From contig CM018680.1 of the NCBI GenBank assembly GCA_009363875.1, positions 60,810,700 through 60,874,699 on the forward strand: a DNA stretch of 64,000 nucleotides, given 5' to 3'. The DNA is from Mikania micrantha (taxonomy: Eukaryota > Streptophyta > Magnoliopsida > Asterales > Asteraceae). A program made the translations under genes and the position numbers. The notes under the pieces were generated by a model. It was not told the origin of the DNA, ran no database searches, and worked only from the letters and a program-made list of their open reading frames with translations. This document shows, one piece after another, positions 34,795 to 46,217 of this stretch; within the stretch, counting starts at the first letter, position 1; each line of letters starts with the position of its first letter.

Positions 34795-34902
34795 AAAAAT
34801 TTCTAGCCTAATGGTTACTATCGTGATTTTCTTTGAAAAGTCTTGGGTTCGAATTCGAACCGAAATATGTATTATTATTAAACCAATGTCAGAACGTTTT
34901 AC
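34795..34902 (+). mobile_element. SINE fragment
   Basis: A box TAGCCTAATGG (34804-34814) and B box GGTTCGAATTC (34846-34856) with TCTTG between, like the SINE at 2893. There is no tail or duplication; it ends where the Harbinger-like element begins and may be interrupted by it. Confidence 0.5.
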
Positions 34903-34905
34903 TTA

Positions 34906-35660
34906 GGTGGTGTTTGTTTTTAAGAGGTAAAATGTCTGCAATCTCCTGACCATATCTGCAGACATCTGTAGCAAAAGAGTTGGACTAAACCCCTGCAAGA
35001 AGGGTTTGTTTTTTAAAAACCTTTTCAAAACCCCTTCCCTACCGTCGTGGTCAAAGCCTTGCTTCGACCGACTTTCGTGCGACGAACCCTCGATTGAAGA
35101 CGTGCGGCGACGAACCCTCGATTGAACCAGGGGCGACGACCGGAAAGGGTGAACCCTCGATTGAACTAGGGGCGCCGACTGGAAGGGGCGAACCCTCGAG
35201 TGAACCAGGGCGACGACCGGAAGCGGCGAACCCTCAATTGAACCAGGGGCGACGACCGTAAGGGGCGAACCCTCGATTGAGGACGTGCGGCGACAGACCC
35301 TCTATTGAACCAGGGACGACGATGGTGTGACAAACCCACGATTGAGTCATGCGGTGAAGGGGTCGACCGGAAGGGGTGACAACGGTGGAAGGGGCGACGC
35401 GGTGGAGGGGCGACGGAAGTGGAGAGTTCGGTGGAAGGGGATTAATCAGGGGAGGGCCGACGTGAGGAATAGGGGAAGATGTGAGAAGAGATGAGAAGAG
35501 TTTGGTTCACATCTGTGCCAAAAAGAGGACATGCAGACCTTTTTTCATGAAATGTCTTTCAAAAAAACAAACAAGCGGTAGACCTCCAACCTTTGTCTGT
35601 GTCGACGCGCCGCATACATAATAGGTCTGGAAGATATTTTTGAAAAAAACAAACAATCCC
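34906..35660. mobile_element. PIF/Harbinger-like element with GC-rich interior
   Basis: Ends GGTGGTGTTTGTTTTTAAG and (inward) GGGATTGTTTGTTTTTTTC, with 3-bp duplication TTA (34903-34905, 35661-35663). Sub-terminal blocks match 9087-9976 (AGAGTTGGACTAAACC, CGCGCCGCATACATAATAGG). The interior is a different GC-rich minisatellite. Confidence 0.72.
35095..35330. repeat. ~40-bp GC-rich minisatellite
   Basis: About six diverged units containing GGCGAACCCTCGATTGA, ACCAGGGGCGACGACCGGAA. It lies inside the Harbinger-like element and is unrelated in sequence to the 28-bp array of its relative at 9593. Confidence 0.85.
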
Positions 35661-35663
35661 TTA

Positions 35664-36218
35664 GTTGTTGTGTTCTTCTAGGCTGGTGTCCATAGCCACA
35701 GGACGTCAAATACTAGTGACAATGAAATTTTATTATAGGTGATTACTTATCTAAGTCGTTTAAAAAATACATAAATATTTTTTTTCATATTATATATACT
35801 TTTTAATATTGTGAATAAACATTGTATTTCAACCACTTTTTTATAATTAAAATATTTTAAGATTAAAAAATAAATGATTTATTTTGTTATATATGATTTT
35901 GCAATATTTAGTTTTTTCATTCTACCTTAAGAACCACCATAGAATCAAATAGTATAAAGAATATGCACATATACAAATTTAGTGTATTAATGCATGTAAA
36001 TATGCATTTTCTCATTCAGACAAACGATTATAAACATTATATTTTCTAGAACTAAATCTTAAACATAAAAGAATTTAAATTTAATCCAGTTAATTTATAT
36101 AAAATATACTACAACCATTAGTATATGTGTTGACATATAATGTATATATGTGTACGATGATTATGATATATTTAGTCATATCTGCGGTACACATATATGA
36201 TATGTGTGTGTGTGTGTG
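35664..36218. other. AT-rich DNA with a (TG)n run
   Basis: (TG)n at about 36200-36218. No gene seen. Confidence 0.5.
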
Positions 36219-36455
36219 TCGGTCCTCGATGAATAAAAGTAAAATTCCACTACTTTTGACGTTATTTTATTTAGTTTTTGTGAAAATAACGTTAAAAGAG
36301 TTGAGTTGGTCGGTAAATGAGACTTCATGATCAGGGGTCTCATTGGAAGTAACATCTCAATTCCTACGAGGTAGAGATAAGATTTTCTGCATATTACATT
36401 CCTCGGACCCTACATTAAACTTTGCTTATAATGAGATATACTGAGTATGATGATA
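36219..36455 (+). repeat. Interspersed repeat, LINE/SINE-tail-like
   Basis: Third copy of the family at 5304 and 10592: CGGTCCTCGATGAAT start, TGACGTTATTTTATTTAG, CATGATCAGGGGTCTC, TTCTGCATATTACATTCC, ending ACTGAGTATGATGATAAT. It immediately follows the (TG)n run. Confidence 0.5.
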
Positions 36456-36664
36456 ATATACAACAACTGTTAATATGATTATATTGGTTCTCAACATATA
36501 ATTATCAAATGAACTCCGTATATACATTGTAAGCAAGCATATATGCTCAATTCTGGTTGTTTCCTTATGGTAAAGAAGCCGTCATTAGGAATCTAGAATC
36601 TATACCAAAGAAAAGTCGCCTAACATTTTCAATAACGAAATCCAATTAGATGTTGCATTAGTTT

Positions 36665-36773
36665 AACGAAAGGGCTTCTAGCCTATAAGTTACCTCTTTC
36701 ACTTTCCCGTGTAAGGTTTCAGGTTCGAATACAAACCAAGACATATTTGTTAGTGTATGCGTAGTTAAAAAAA
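36665..36773 (+). mobile_element. Short SINE with 17-bp target duplication
   Basis: A-box-like TAGCCTATAAG, B box GGTTCGAATAC (36722-36732), A tail. Flanked by AGATGTTGCATTAGTTT (36648-36664) and AGATGTTGCATAAGTTT (36774-36790), one mismatch. Confidence 0.85.
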
Positions 36774-36790
36774 AGATGTTGCATAAGTTT

Positions 36791-37589
36791 GTGAATCATG
36801 ACAAGATTTTCTCTTCCTGGTCCTCTTTGTACACAGACATATTCGTTCACACAGGAACTATTTTTCATCAGGGACACAAAGGACAATTAATGAGTACCAA
36901 TTTTTATTATCAAAATATAAAAATAAAAACATCTTTCAATTGAATTGATTGTAAAGAAATGCCTTGGATCCAAACTCGTTCACATTGAGAGGAATAACCT
37001 TATCTCATGGCTCACTGCTAATTTATATTTTTATATAAATTATAACATAAATTTGAAGGATATTATCAAAACTTACTTTTGTCATATATTTATAAAACTA
37101 AAGAAGATGGTCGTCATCCATAAACTATTTTTCTTATGTCATTGCTTCAATAACTTAACATAAACAGGTAAAGTTTTGTTTTATTATTTGGTTATATAAA
37201 CACATGTGTACAGAATAACATGCAATTTAATAAATAATTATACCCAAATAAACTTACGAGCACAACTTGGTTTAACAAGCCTTTACATTTAAATTTTTAA
37301 GATAAACAAGTCGGTCCGGCTTAGCTCAACTCGACTAGTAAAACACCGAGTCTGAGTGACTCTACTCAACTCGTTTACTAACACAATGGAACTTTGGTGA
37401 GCTATTAGTGGGTCCCTCTCTACATAGACAGCTTTGTTCAACTAAGTAGTAATTATTAAATTATATTATTTGTGATTTAGAAGTGGCGAAATTCATTTAT
37501 TGGTCTTAAACGAACTTTTTTAAAAATGAGTTTTGCTGATGTAGAAAATTTAGATATTACTATTTTATTTTATTGTGTTATAATAAAAA
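36791..37589. other. AT-rich DNA, no gene seen
   Basis: The 72-codon ORF at 36945-37163 is low-complexity and has no recognisable domain. Confidence 0.5.
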
Positions 37590-38018
37590 CTAGGTTTTTC
37601 CTCATCGCACATTGCGGCGGGTTATCGTAGTGTAATCTCGATAATGAGTATTACATATTATTTGTATAAACATAAGTTACATAGCAGAATTAAATCTTTT
37701 ATCACGAACTCTATACTAATTTCTCATTAAAACATAAAATCATACAATACAAATATGTTACAAAAATAATAAAAAAAATTACTCACAAAATCCTTCTCAC
37801 CGGTAACCAATTGTTTGAATTAAAAAAAAAACCAAAATCTCTAAGCGAACACTAATTTTCTATGAGAAGAAATAAATCACCGTTACACCACCGAAACCCT
37901 AAAAAACCACGTTTTTTTCACTATTTGTATATATATAATATTTAATATAATATATATTTACTATTTAATATAATATACATATTTTTACTATTCATTTTTA
38001 GTTGCATTTTAATATATA
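37590..38018 (-). mobile_element. Helitron-like copy, head-to-tail with the next
   Basis: On the minus strand the end is CCGCCGCAATGTGCGATGAGG then AAAAACCTAG|T. The ~310 bp that follow are clearly homologous to 38019-38330 (GATAATGAGTATTACATA, CACGAACT, CAAAATCCTTCTCA). The 5' end is not defined. Confidence 0.5.
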
Positions 38019-38350
38019 CTAGGTTTTTTCTCGCCGTGCGTTGCGGCGGATTATCACAATACACTTCTGATAATGAGTATTACATAGCAAAATCAAATCT
38101 CTTATCACGAACTATATACAAATTTCTTATTAAAATTAAAACTTACACAATCCATACAAATATGTAACGAAAATAATAGAAAAAATACTAACAAAATCCT
38201 TCTCATCGTCAACCGATTGGTTAAATTCAAGAAAATTAAATCTCTAAGCAAACATATATTTTCTATGTGAGCAAATAAATTGTTGTTATCTTTTCCGAAC
38301 ACCTAGAAAGAACCACTTTTTTCACTATAAATATAACACTTACTATTCAA
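38019..38350 (-). mobile_element. Helitron-like copy with perfect terminal hairpin
   Basis: Minus strand: stem CGCCG-CAACGCA-CGGCG (38032-38048), then AGAAAAAAC and CTAG|T (38019). Same family as the copy immediately to the left, giving a direct repeat with 429-bp spacing. The 5' end is not defined. Confidence 0.55.
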
Positions 38351-39034
38351 TATAATATAAGACAAATGCATTACAATTCCTTTTCATCCTTTTTAATATA
38401 TATTAATATTTTATTTAATATAACAATTTGAAACCAGGTTAGTAAAAACAGTTTGTTTATTCTTATTAATTTTAATAAAAGATAAAGTAGATTGGACACA
38501 TAACATGATCTTTCATGAACTTTAGAAAAAATTTCTGACATGTCTCTTCAGTTAAATAGTAATTGTCTTTCATATTAAATTAAATATCAATGATGGTAAA
38601 TAATTAAATTATACAATTAAATATCAAATATATACATTATATTAGAAACACTATTAAAACTTAATAAATCATAAGAAAATTTCAACTATATAATATCCTA
38701 AAATATAATATAATAATTCTCAAATTTTTGGCATTTGTAATGTATTGTTTTTAAGTATTAATTATTTACTATTTTATCAATAATTAATGTTATCAAACAT
38801 ACAAATCTTTACAAAAAGTATTATTTATTACATATTAGATTTATTCAACCTAAGTAATACATGGGTTTCTAACCTAGTATATAATAGTCGGTCCGTTTGT
38901 ATTCAGTTTTGTAGAAATCAATCTAGAAAGAGACAATTTATATATTGGAGCATGTCTGCCTTTGCGTATAAAATAACATAAGAATAATTAATACTTGTAT
39001 AATTTTATCAAGCGAATTTTATACACTTTAGACG
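38351..39034. other. AT-rich DNA, no feature seen
   Basis: No ORF or element ends recognised. Confidence 0.5.
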
Positions 39035-39042
39035 CAAAATAC

Positions 39043-39602
39043 TAGGCCTGTAAACGAACCAAACAGTTCGTGAACAGTTCATGCGGCGGGAAGTCCGTTT
39101 ATGCTCGTTTATTTAATAAATGAACGAACACGAATATAAAATTTGTTTTCATTTATTTATGTTCATGGACTATTCTGTTATGTTCGTTTATTTGTGTTCG
39201 TTTATGTTCGTTATCTATGTAATGTTGGTTTATGTTCGGTTAACTATTTTATTTACGAATGATATGTATTTACATTTAAAAGACTCGTCGTTTGTGTTCG
39301 TTTATGCTTGTTCAATTGTGATCGTTTATGTTTGTTTAATAGTGTTCATGTTTGTTTATGACTGTTCAATAGTGTTAAATAATGTTCATTTATATTTGTT
39401 CATTTATTTTGGTTCGTTTGTGTTCATTTATTTTCATGAACAGTTTGTTTAATTTATTAATGAACGAACATAAACGAACACGAACATATTCATTTTCTTA
39501 ATAAACGAACACGAACATCTTCATTTTCTTAATAAACGAACACAAACACAAAATTCATGTTCGTTAATGTGTTCGTGTTCGTTCGGTTCGTTTACAGGCC
39601 TA
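39043..39602. mobile_element. hAT-type MITE full of TTCGTTTATG motifs
   Basis: Perfect 18-bp terminal inverted repeats TAGGCCTGTAAACGAACC / GGTTCGTTTACAGGCCTA, flanked by 8-mers CAAAATAC (39035-39042) and CAAATTAC (39603-39610), one mismatch. The interior is an irregular array of TGTTCGTTTATG and its complement. The 110-codon ORF is a product of that array. Confidence 0.83.
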
Positions 39603-39610
39603 CAAATTAC

Positions 39611-42418
39611 CACTTTCTTTTTCTTTATTTATATCATGCCTACTAACTTTTTAAAAATTAAAAAATAAACTATCTTTATACGACATGACATTGCGGATAA
39701 AACATAAGCAGACATAAAAAAGCAAATTTTTTGGTCACAAACTTTATATCGGATGAAGTCGGGTTGGTAGATACAAGGCCACGACAAGCATAAACAAGTG
39801 GCACCAAATTCCATAGCCTATAATACGATATGAATGAATCAAGTCCTAGTTGTTGTGTTGGTTTATCCCTTTTTATGTCACTTCCTTGATGGTGCTTCTT
39901 TTGCCTTTATGCAAATGCTTTTTAACCTTGGTACACATATCTTATTCCCAATTTGGCATCCATTCCCTCTATTCAACCCATTTTAACACTCTTGATTTAG
40001 AAACAATTTATTCAATCTTTGATCCTGTAGTCTTTAGTGGAAGCAATAGTAATGATGATCAGTAGTTTTTATTTTTTTCTTTAAATCCAACCGCGTTCTC
40101 ACTTATTCTTTTTGTACGGTGTGTCATGTCGCCTAATGGCATCTCAGGCGGATGCACTAAATGGGTTGTGTTCTTGTGCTTGTGAGTTGAACCAAACACG
40201 AAATCTGAAATCATGTCGTATACACGAACCGGAAATATAAACATATATTTGAGGTTGACATAAACACAACTGCTTTAACATGAGAACCGTTGTTTTCTTG
40301 CGTTTCATTGTTCTAAATTATAAACCCTAGTACCACAAACATACAAACACGTATACAAAGTTGATTCTCATTTCTTTTATTCTATTTTTGTCATGACTAG
40401 TTTGAATTATGACATAAAACATAATTATAGCAAAAAAAAACATAAAATAAATCAGTATACTCATCAAACCTAATATGTTTAACCAAACGTATTATTTTGT
40501 TCAACCCAAAAATGATCCAAACTCATCAATAGACTAACTCAAATACATTAACTTCATATCAGGTTTAATTCATGTTATCTCAGTAATTCAGACCTCTTAC
40601 AATAAGATAGTATCTTCTTTTGAGTCTCGTCTTTCCAACTTGGATGGTTGCGGCTCAACTAGGACATGGATGATAACGACAACTGAGCATTTGGTGGTGA
40701 GGGTTGGATTGCGAGTCGTGTTCATAGTTAACATTCATAAAAGGTGTATAAAATACGGGTACAAATAAATGTATTTTTCTTTAAAAAAAAGAGAAAGGAT
40801 AATATAATATTAAAAATGAAATTCCCGACAAGGGTATAGAAGTGAAATCATTAAAAGGTAGGAATAAAAGAAATTGAACAAACGCAAGGAGGACACATAA
40901 TGGGTGAGGATTCTTGCAAGGCTGGCTGCCAATATTGGTTCACCAGTATGTGAACCATCCCTCCATGGTCGACACTTTTATGGTGTTTCAAAACTTGGTT
41001 TGGAACGTGATTAGATAATGCTTTGTCTGTCCATAATTGTATATTCCCTTAAATATATTCGGTATGTATTTTAGATAAAAACGTTGATGGATTCATGTAT
41101 ATGTATTTTTATAAAAAACGGTTTAATCGTAAAAAAGATTAAAATATTTTGGAATTGACATTTGTCATTTTTTTAAAGTGATTTATTTTATGTTTAGATT
41201 GTTTTTAATATGCTTTTATTATTGTGTTTTATTTTACTTTTTAGTTTATTTTATGTTATTCTCTCGTTGTTATACAATAGGTTTTGGTTTATTTAATTTT
41301 TATGTTTTATATTTATATATAAAACATATAATTCTGTTAGTTTACCATTGTGCTTTTCAGACCTCATTATTTAATATATATATATTAGTTTATTGTGTTA
41401 TACGTATTAATTATTATGTTTTGCTTTAAAATTATTTTGTGCTGTTATTATCATTGTTTTTATAACTTAGATACTTTTTTTTTGTTATTTATCACTGTGT
41501 TTAGATATTAAAAATACACAATTGTTTAATTCACCATAATTATATTTTTTATAACCCATCATTTTATAAATATAGCAACACATAATAGTGATCATAAAGA
41601 AATAACGACGGCTAGAAAGACATAATCATGCGTAAATAAATGGAAAGAATTGAAAAACTTAATTTTTAAATTTTTTTTTATATAACAACACTATATCTTT
41701 TAAAAATAATAAAAACATGTGTATTTATGAAGTAATTTTTTTAGGAAAATAATACCATATACATTTCAAGATTAATTATAAATCTAATAACCTTGAATCC
41801 TCTCTATCAAATTTTTCTATATGATTTAATCTCAATCATTCGTTATAAATCCAATAACCTTAAATCTTTCCTTCACATCAAGATCAATTTTAATTTTTTA
41901 TCACAGCTAATAATTATTTAATATAGTTATTTTTTGAAAGTAACTATTCAATTATATACTACATATAAATTGTTTGATCTTAATTATTGTTATTTTTAGA
42001 AATTAAATATTCAATTCTATACTACATATAATTGTTTGATCTGAATAGATTTTTTTCTAATGTCTTTTCATTTAGGTAAACTAAAAATGGATTTTTAAGA
42101 ATTAATGTGATTATTTTTCTCAAAATTAATCTTTAATTTTTATTTAGTGACACGTAACTTTTTAACTTACTTTTTCAATAAATAGATAACTCGCGCGCAC
42201 ATACATGTGTCACAATTTTAACTTACAAATTTATATTTTTCTCATTTATATTTATTTTTAATATTGTTTACTTTTAATTTTAATATTGTTGCTTCATTAT
42301 TTACTTACAACTTAAAAGATCATTTTTTAAATTCAAAATTTATCAGTAACGGTTTAATACATATTTTAAATTTTAATTAACTAGACAAGTTATTGGCTAT
42401 GTGTGTGTATGTGTATAC
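39611..42418. other. AT-rich DNA, no gene seen
   Basis: Short frames (39850-40065, 41178-41429) are hydrophobic, AT-driven and without domains. No clear element ends or duplications. Confidence 0.45.
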
Positions 42419-42830
42419 TCTATTATAATATATATTATAAGGATAAAATAGTAATTAAACTTAAGAGTTTATTTAAAAATAACTTTTATATAATAATCTA
42501 CAACCCTTTTAAAGCTAAATTAAAGGTTATTGTTTTGACTTTTTGATTCGTGATGAACTTAAAAAATTAAGTGAGGTAGAGGGGCTATAAAAGATAAAAA
42601 TTCTATCAAACTAAAGAATTGTTTTGTAACATTTTTTACACATTTGATCTTTTTTGACTCATTTTACCTTTGAAGGGATTTTAGTGAAATAGTCCTCTTT
42701 AATGAAAACATTAAACTAAAATAAAAGAGTTATTTATTAATAAAGAATGAGTTTGACTTGAGGTTTTTTTACGAGTTAAAATCACAAAAGTAAGTGTTTT
42801 ACTTCTTGTCGCATTCTTTACGGGACTAAT
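42419..42830 (+). mobile_element. Diverged Helitron-like copy
   Basis: Starts TCTATTATAATATATATT and follows the body of 2031-2423 (GGATAAAATAGTAATT, AAGTGAGGTAGAGGGGCTATAAAAG, TTTTTTACACATTTGATC). The 3' hairpin is degenerate, ending near CGGGACTAA. Confidence 0.38.
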
Positions 42831-43595
42831 AACTCACGATAGATGCATGCATGCATACATACATGCATATGTTAAATTTAACCAATAATTTTATAAAAGT
42901 ATTATATTATATATGTTTTAGAAAAAAAAATTCAAAACTTTGAAAAGATAACGAGTTAAAACAAAGTAATGAGGTAGGTTTTATTGTGACCTTAGCAATT
43001 GAGTTAACGTACAATTGAGCAAAATAATTAATTTTAAAAAACAATTTTGATGATAAAAAGATATATTTTCAGAGACTGGTCAAACATGGATAAAAATGAG
43101 ACGTGTGAACATGATAAGGGAACACGTGGTGGAATGGCATTGGATCAAAGGGGCATATTTTTATTTGTGTGCCATCAGATCATAGAATGGAAAGTTTAGA
43201 TATTGTTGTTCGACAAGTGACAACTCCTAAAAGAAGACAAACATAAATGCAATTCTTTTTAAAATATTGCATGGATGATGGACCTAAGTTTTAAAATATG
43301 TGGTTTTATGAAAATTGGTTTATTTTGAATATATATATGTGTGTTTTATGTGGAGCTAGTTGCAATTTTAAATACACTTTGATTATTTTTTTTACCGTTT
43401 TTTTTGTGAATGACATATGATGCTAACACCATTATCCAACTTCTAAGACTTCTTATGACTGGATTTCAACCATCCTAATTGTTCGATGTTTTTCTAGTGA
43501 GACTCGAATCTGAGTCCTTCTCAGGAGGTACCCCAAGGCAAAAACCGTGTGTCTTGTCGTGCATGAATTCAAACCTTGCCAAAGACTCTATGGAT

Positions 43596-43599
<4 letters not shown>
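42831..43599. other. AT-rich DNA, no feature seen
   Basis: ATGCATGC-type short repeats near 42845; no gene. Confidence 0.45.

Positions 43600-43648
<49 letters not shown>
43600..43648. repeat. (TA)n microsatellite
   Basis: About 24 AT units ending exactly at the left end of the next foldback element. Confidence 0.95.
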
Positions 43649-43651
<3 letters not shown>

Positions 43652-44985
43652 AAAGTGATCTAATGTTAACCTTAGGATCAAGCAATAACCCAATAATCCA
43701 ACCATATTTAATAATCAAATTTTAATATTCTGATATAAGGGTTTATTTAATTATAATAAAATAATGTATTTGATTTGAAAGAAAATGGAATAAGTGTATT
43801 AATGTAATTTTTTATATTAAATATTTTACCCCCTCTTTTTTTATACATCCATAACTTTTTTATACAATAATATTTTTTTATGAAAACTGCACAATTTTAC
43901 TCGTCTTATTTTTCTCTTTAATTCCGTTATAGTCTTGACTAGGTTTTTTTATTTTTTTTTTTCAGATGTTCGTATTTACACCAATGTAACAATTATAAAA
44001 ATAAAAAAATTATTTGTAACGAGTTGTAACGAATTTGGGTTTACATTGTTGTAGAATAAATAGGGTTACGTTTAAGAGTGTAAACGAGCCAATCCGATCC
44101 CGAGCTCGTTAATTACGTTATATTCTTGACTAGGTTTTTTTATTTTTTTCCTGATGCTCGTTAATTACGTTGTATTCTTGATTTTGTTACGAATTTTGGT
44201 TTTTAAAATATTAAAATGTATTTACAATCTTGTAGATATAAAGTATTAAAATGTATTTACAATCTTGTAGATGTAACGAATTTTGGTTTTTATCAACAAA
44301 ATGTTATAGTATTTTTTTTAAAGTATTAAAATGTATTTACAATCTTGTAGATATATTTTTTTTAAAGTATTAAGATGTATTTATAAGGACGAATTTTGGT
44401 TTTTATCAACAAAATGTTATAGTATTTTTTTTAAAGTATTAAAATGTATTTACAATCTTGTAGATATAATTGTTTTTAAAGTATTAAAATGTATTTACAA
44501 TCTTGTAAATATAACGAATTTTGGAGCATCCGGAAAAAATAAAAAAAACCTAGTCAAGAATATAACGTAATTAACGACCTCGGGATAGGCTTGGCTCGTT
44601 TACACTCTTAAATGTAACCCATATTTATTCTACAACAATGTAAACCCAAATTCGTTACAACTCGTTACAAATAATTTGTTATTTTTATATTTGTTACATT
44701 GGTGTAAATACGAACATCCGAAAAAAATAAAAAAACCTAGTCAAGACTATAATGGAATTAAAGAGAAAAATAAGACGAGTAAAATGGTGCAATTTTCATA
44801 AAAAAATTATAGTATAAAAAAGTTATGGATGTATAAAAAAAGATGGGGTAAGTTAGTACATAAACCAAATTACTAATATGCCCTTATCAGATTTAGTAAT
44901 ATAAAACCATGTGTTTAATTTTGATTGGGCAAATTAGAGTTAATGGGTTATTGCCATAAAAGGGTTATAATTAGATCACAATCCT
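43649..44985. mobile_element. Large foldback element A, ~520-bp arms
   Basis: Begins AGGAAAGTGATCTAATGTTA and ends ATTAGATCACAATCCT. The left ~520 bp is nearly the reverse complement of the right ~520 bp (CCATAACTTTTTTATAC, TTTTCTCTTTAATTCCG, TCTTGACTAGGTTTTTT, GTAACGAGTTGTAACG, ATTCTTGACTAGG). The centre is a tandem repeat. It is flanked by (TA)n on the left and TATATGTGTG on the right. No coding capacity. Closely related to element B at 61347. Confidence 0.8.
44200..44515. repeat. Tandem repeat in the loop of element A
   Basis: Units with TTTTTATCAACAAAATGTTA, AAAGTATTAAAATGTATTT and ACAATCTTGTAGATATA; two full copies plus partial ones. The same unit occurs about five times in element B. 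Confidence 0.82.
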
Positions 44986-45692
44986 ATATATGTGTGTGTG
45001 TGGAGGCATTGAATTTTACATAACCCATTAAATGCGTGCTAACCCAAATAACTTTGAGAAGATTAACCCGAATCTTGGATTTTTTGTTTTAAACATCATT
45101 ATAACACATTTTGAACACCATGTTCTTTTATAAGTTTGGGCTAGTTCTTTTTCGTTTGAGATCCTACATCACTGTAGTGTGTGCTACAACACTGTAAATT
45201 TACATAACTCATTTCAACTAATAATAAAATTACACATAAGATTTTCATTAAAATATTAAAAAGGTCATCATAGTGTGAGGCCCCGTTTCTGGGCACCTCG
45301 CAGAGGTTGGTTTTCATCATAACACATAGCTCTTAAACTAAAAACTTTCATAATCATGCAGCGGAAATGTAAACATAGTTTGATAAACAGAATTCAATAA
45401 AGTGTCTGTATCAAAAACATAACGGATTTGCCAAAACCATCGAATTCTTTATCCTGATGCCCCGAGCTCCATAACTTCTTTCGCCTTAGCCTTAACCTGA
45501 CATACATGCTAAATCAAGTCAGCTTACGCTGGTGAGTTCTAGTTTTCATAAAACAACATTAAACATACTTAACATAAACATCATTTCATACACATAGTCC
45601 ATAACCTTAGCACATAACATCCTTAACCTCATCATCATACGTTCCACTGTCACCATACGAACAGTGGGCTTATGCCAGCGCAAGGCTCCATA

Positions 45693-46011
45693 CCCAGTTA
45701 TAGTCGTGGTTGACTATCATACCCAGTTATAGTCGTGGTTGACTATCATACCCAGTTATAGTCGTGGTTGACTATCATACCCAGTTATAGTCGTGGTTGA
45801 CTATCTTACCCAGTTATAGTCGTGGTTGACTATCGTACCCAGTTATAGTCGTGGTTGACTATCGTACCCAGTTATAGTCGTGGTTGACTTTCTTACCCAG
45901 TTATAGTCGTGGTTGACTATCATACCCAGTTATAGTCCTGGTTGACTATCATACCCAGTTATAGTCGTGGTTGACTATCATACCCAGTTATAGTCCTGGT
46001 TGACTATCATA
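45693..46011 (-). repeat. 29-bp minisatellite in LTR-2, 11 copies
   Basis: Unit (plus strand) CCCAGTTATAGTCGTGGTTG then ACTATCATA, 11 head-to-tail copies with only a few substitutions (TCGTGG/TCCTGG, CATA/CTTA/CGTA). No spacers, so not a CRISPR. Confidence 0.97.
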
Positions 46012-46217
46012 CCTACCCAGCACAAGAACTGGTACATCTTTCATACATATCCTATAACACGTATAGGAACATCGTTCATTCGTCACACATGATATACTAG
46101 CATTATATCATCTTTTACCATAATCATCATAACGTTTCCTGCTAGCATTATAACATCATTCATCGTAGTCATCATGGCATCTTAGGCATGTCATACTAGC
46201 ATCATTTCATCATAACA

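Noticed and set aside
39120..39452. 110-codon ORF with repeated Val/Phe/Tyr residues
   Set aside because: Translation of the TTCGTTTATG array inside a hAT-type MITE.
43475..43705. ORF with an (Ile-Tyr)n run
   Set aside because: Read-through of the (TA)n microsatellite.
45693..46011. Regular direct repeats that might suggest a CRISPR array
   Set aside because: Units are contiguous with no unique spacers, in a plant LTR.
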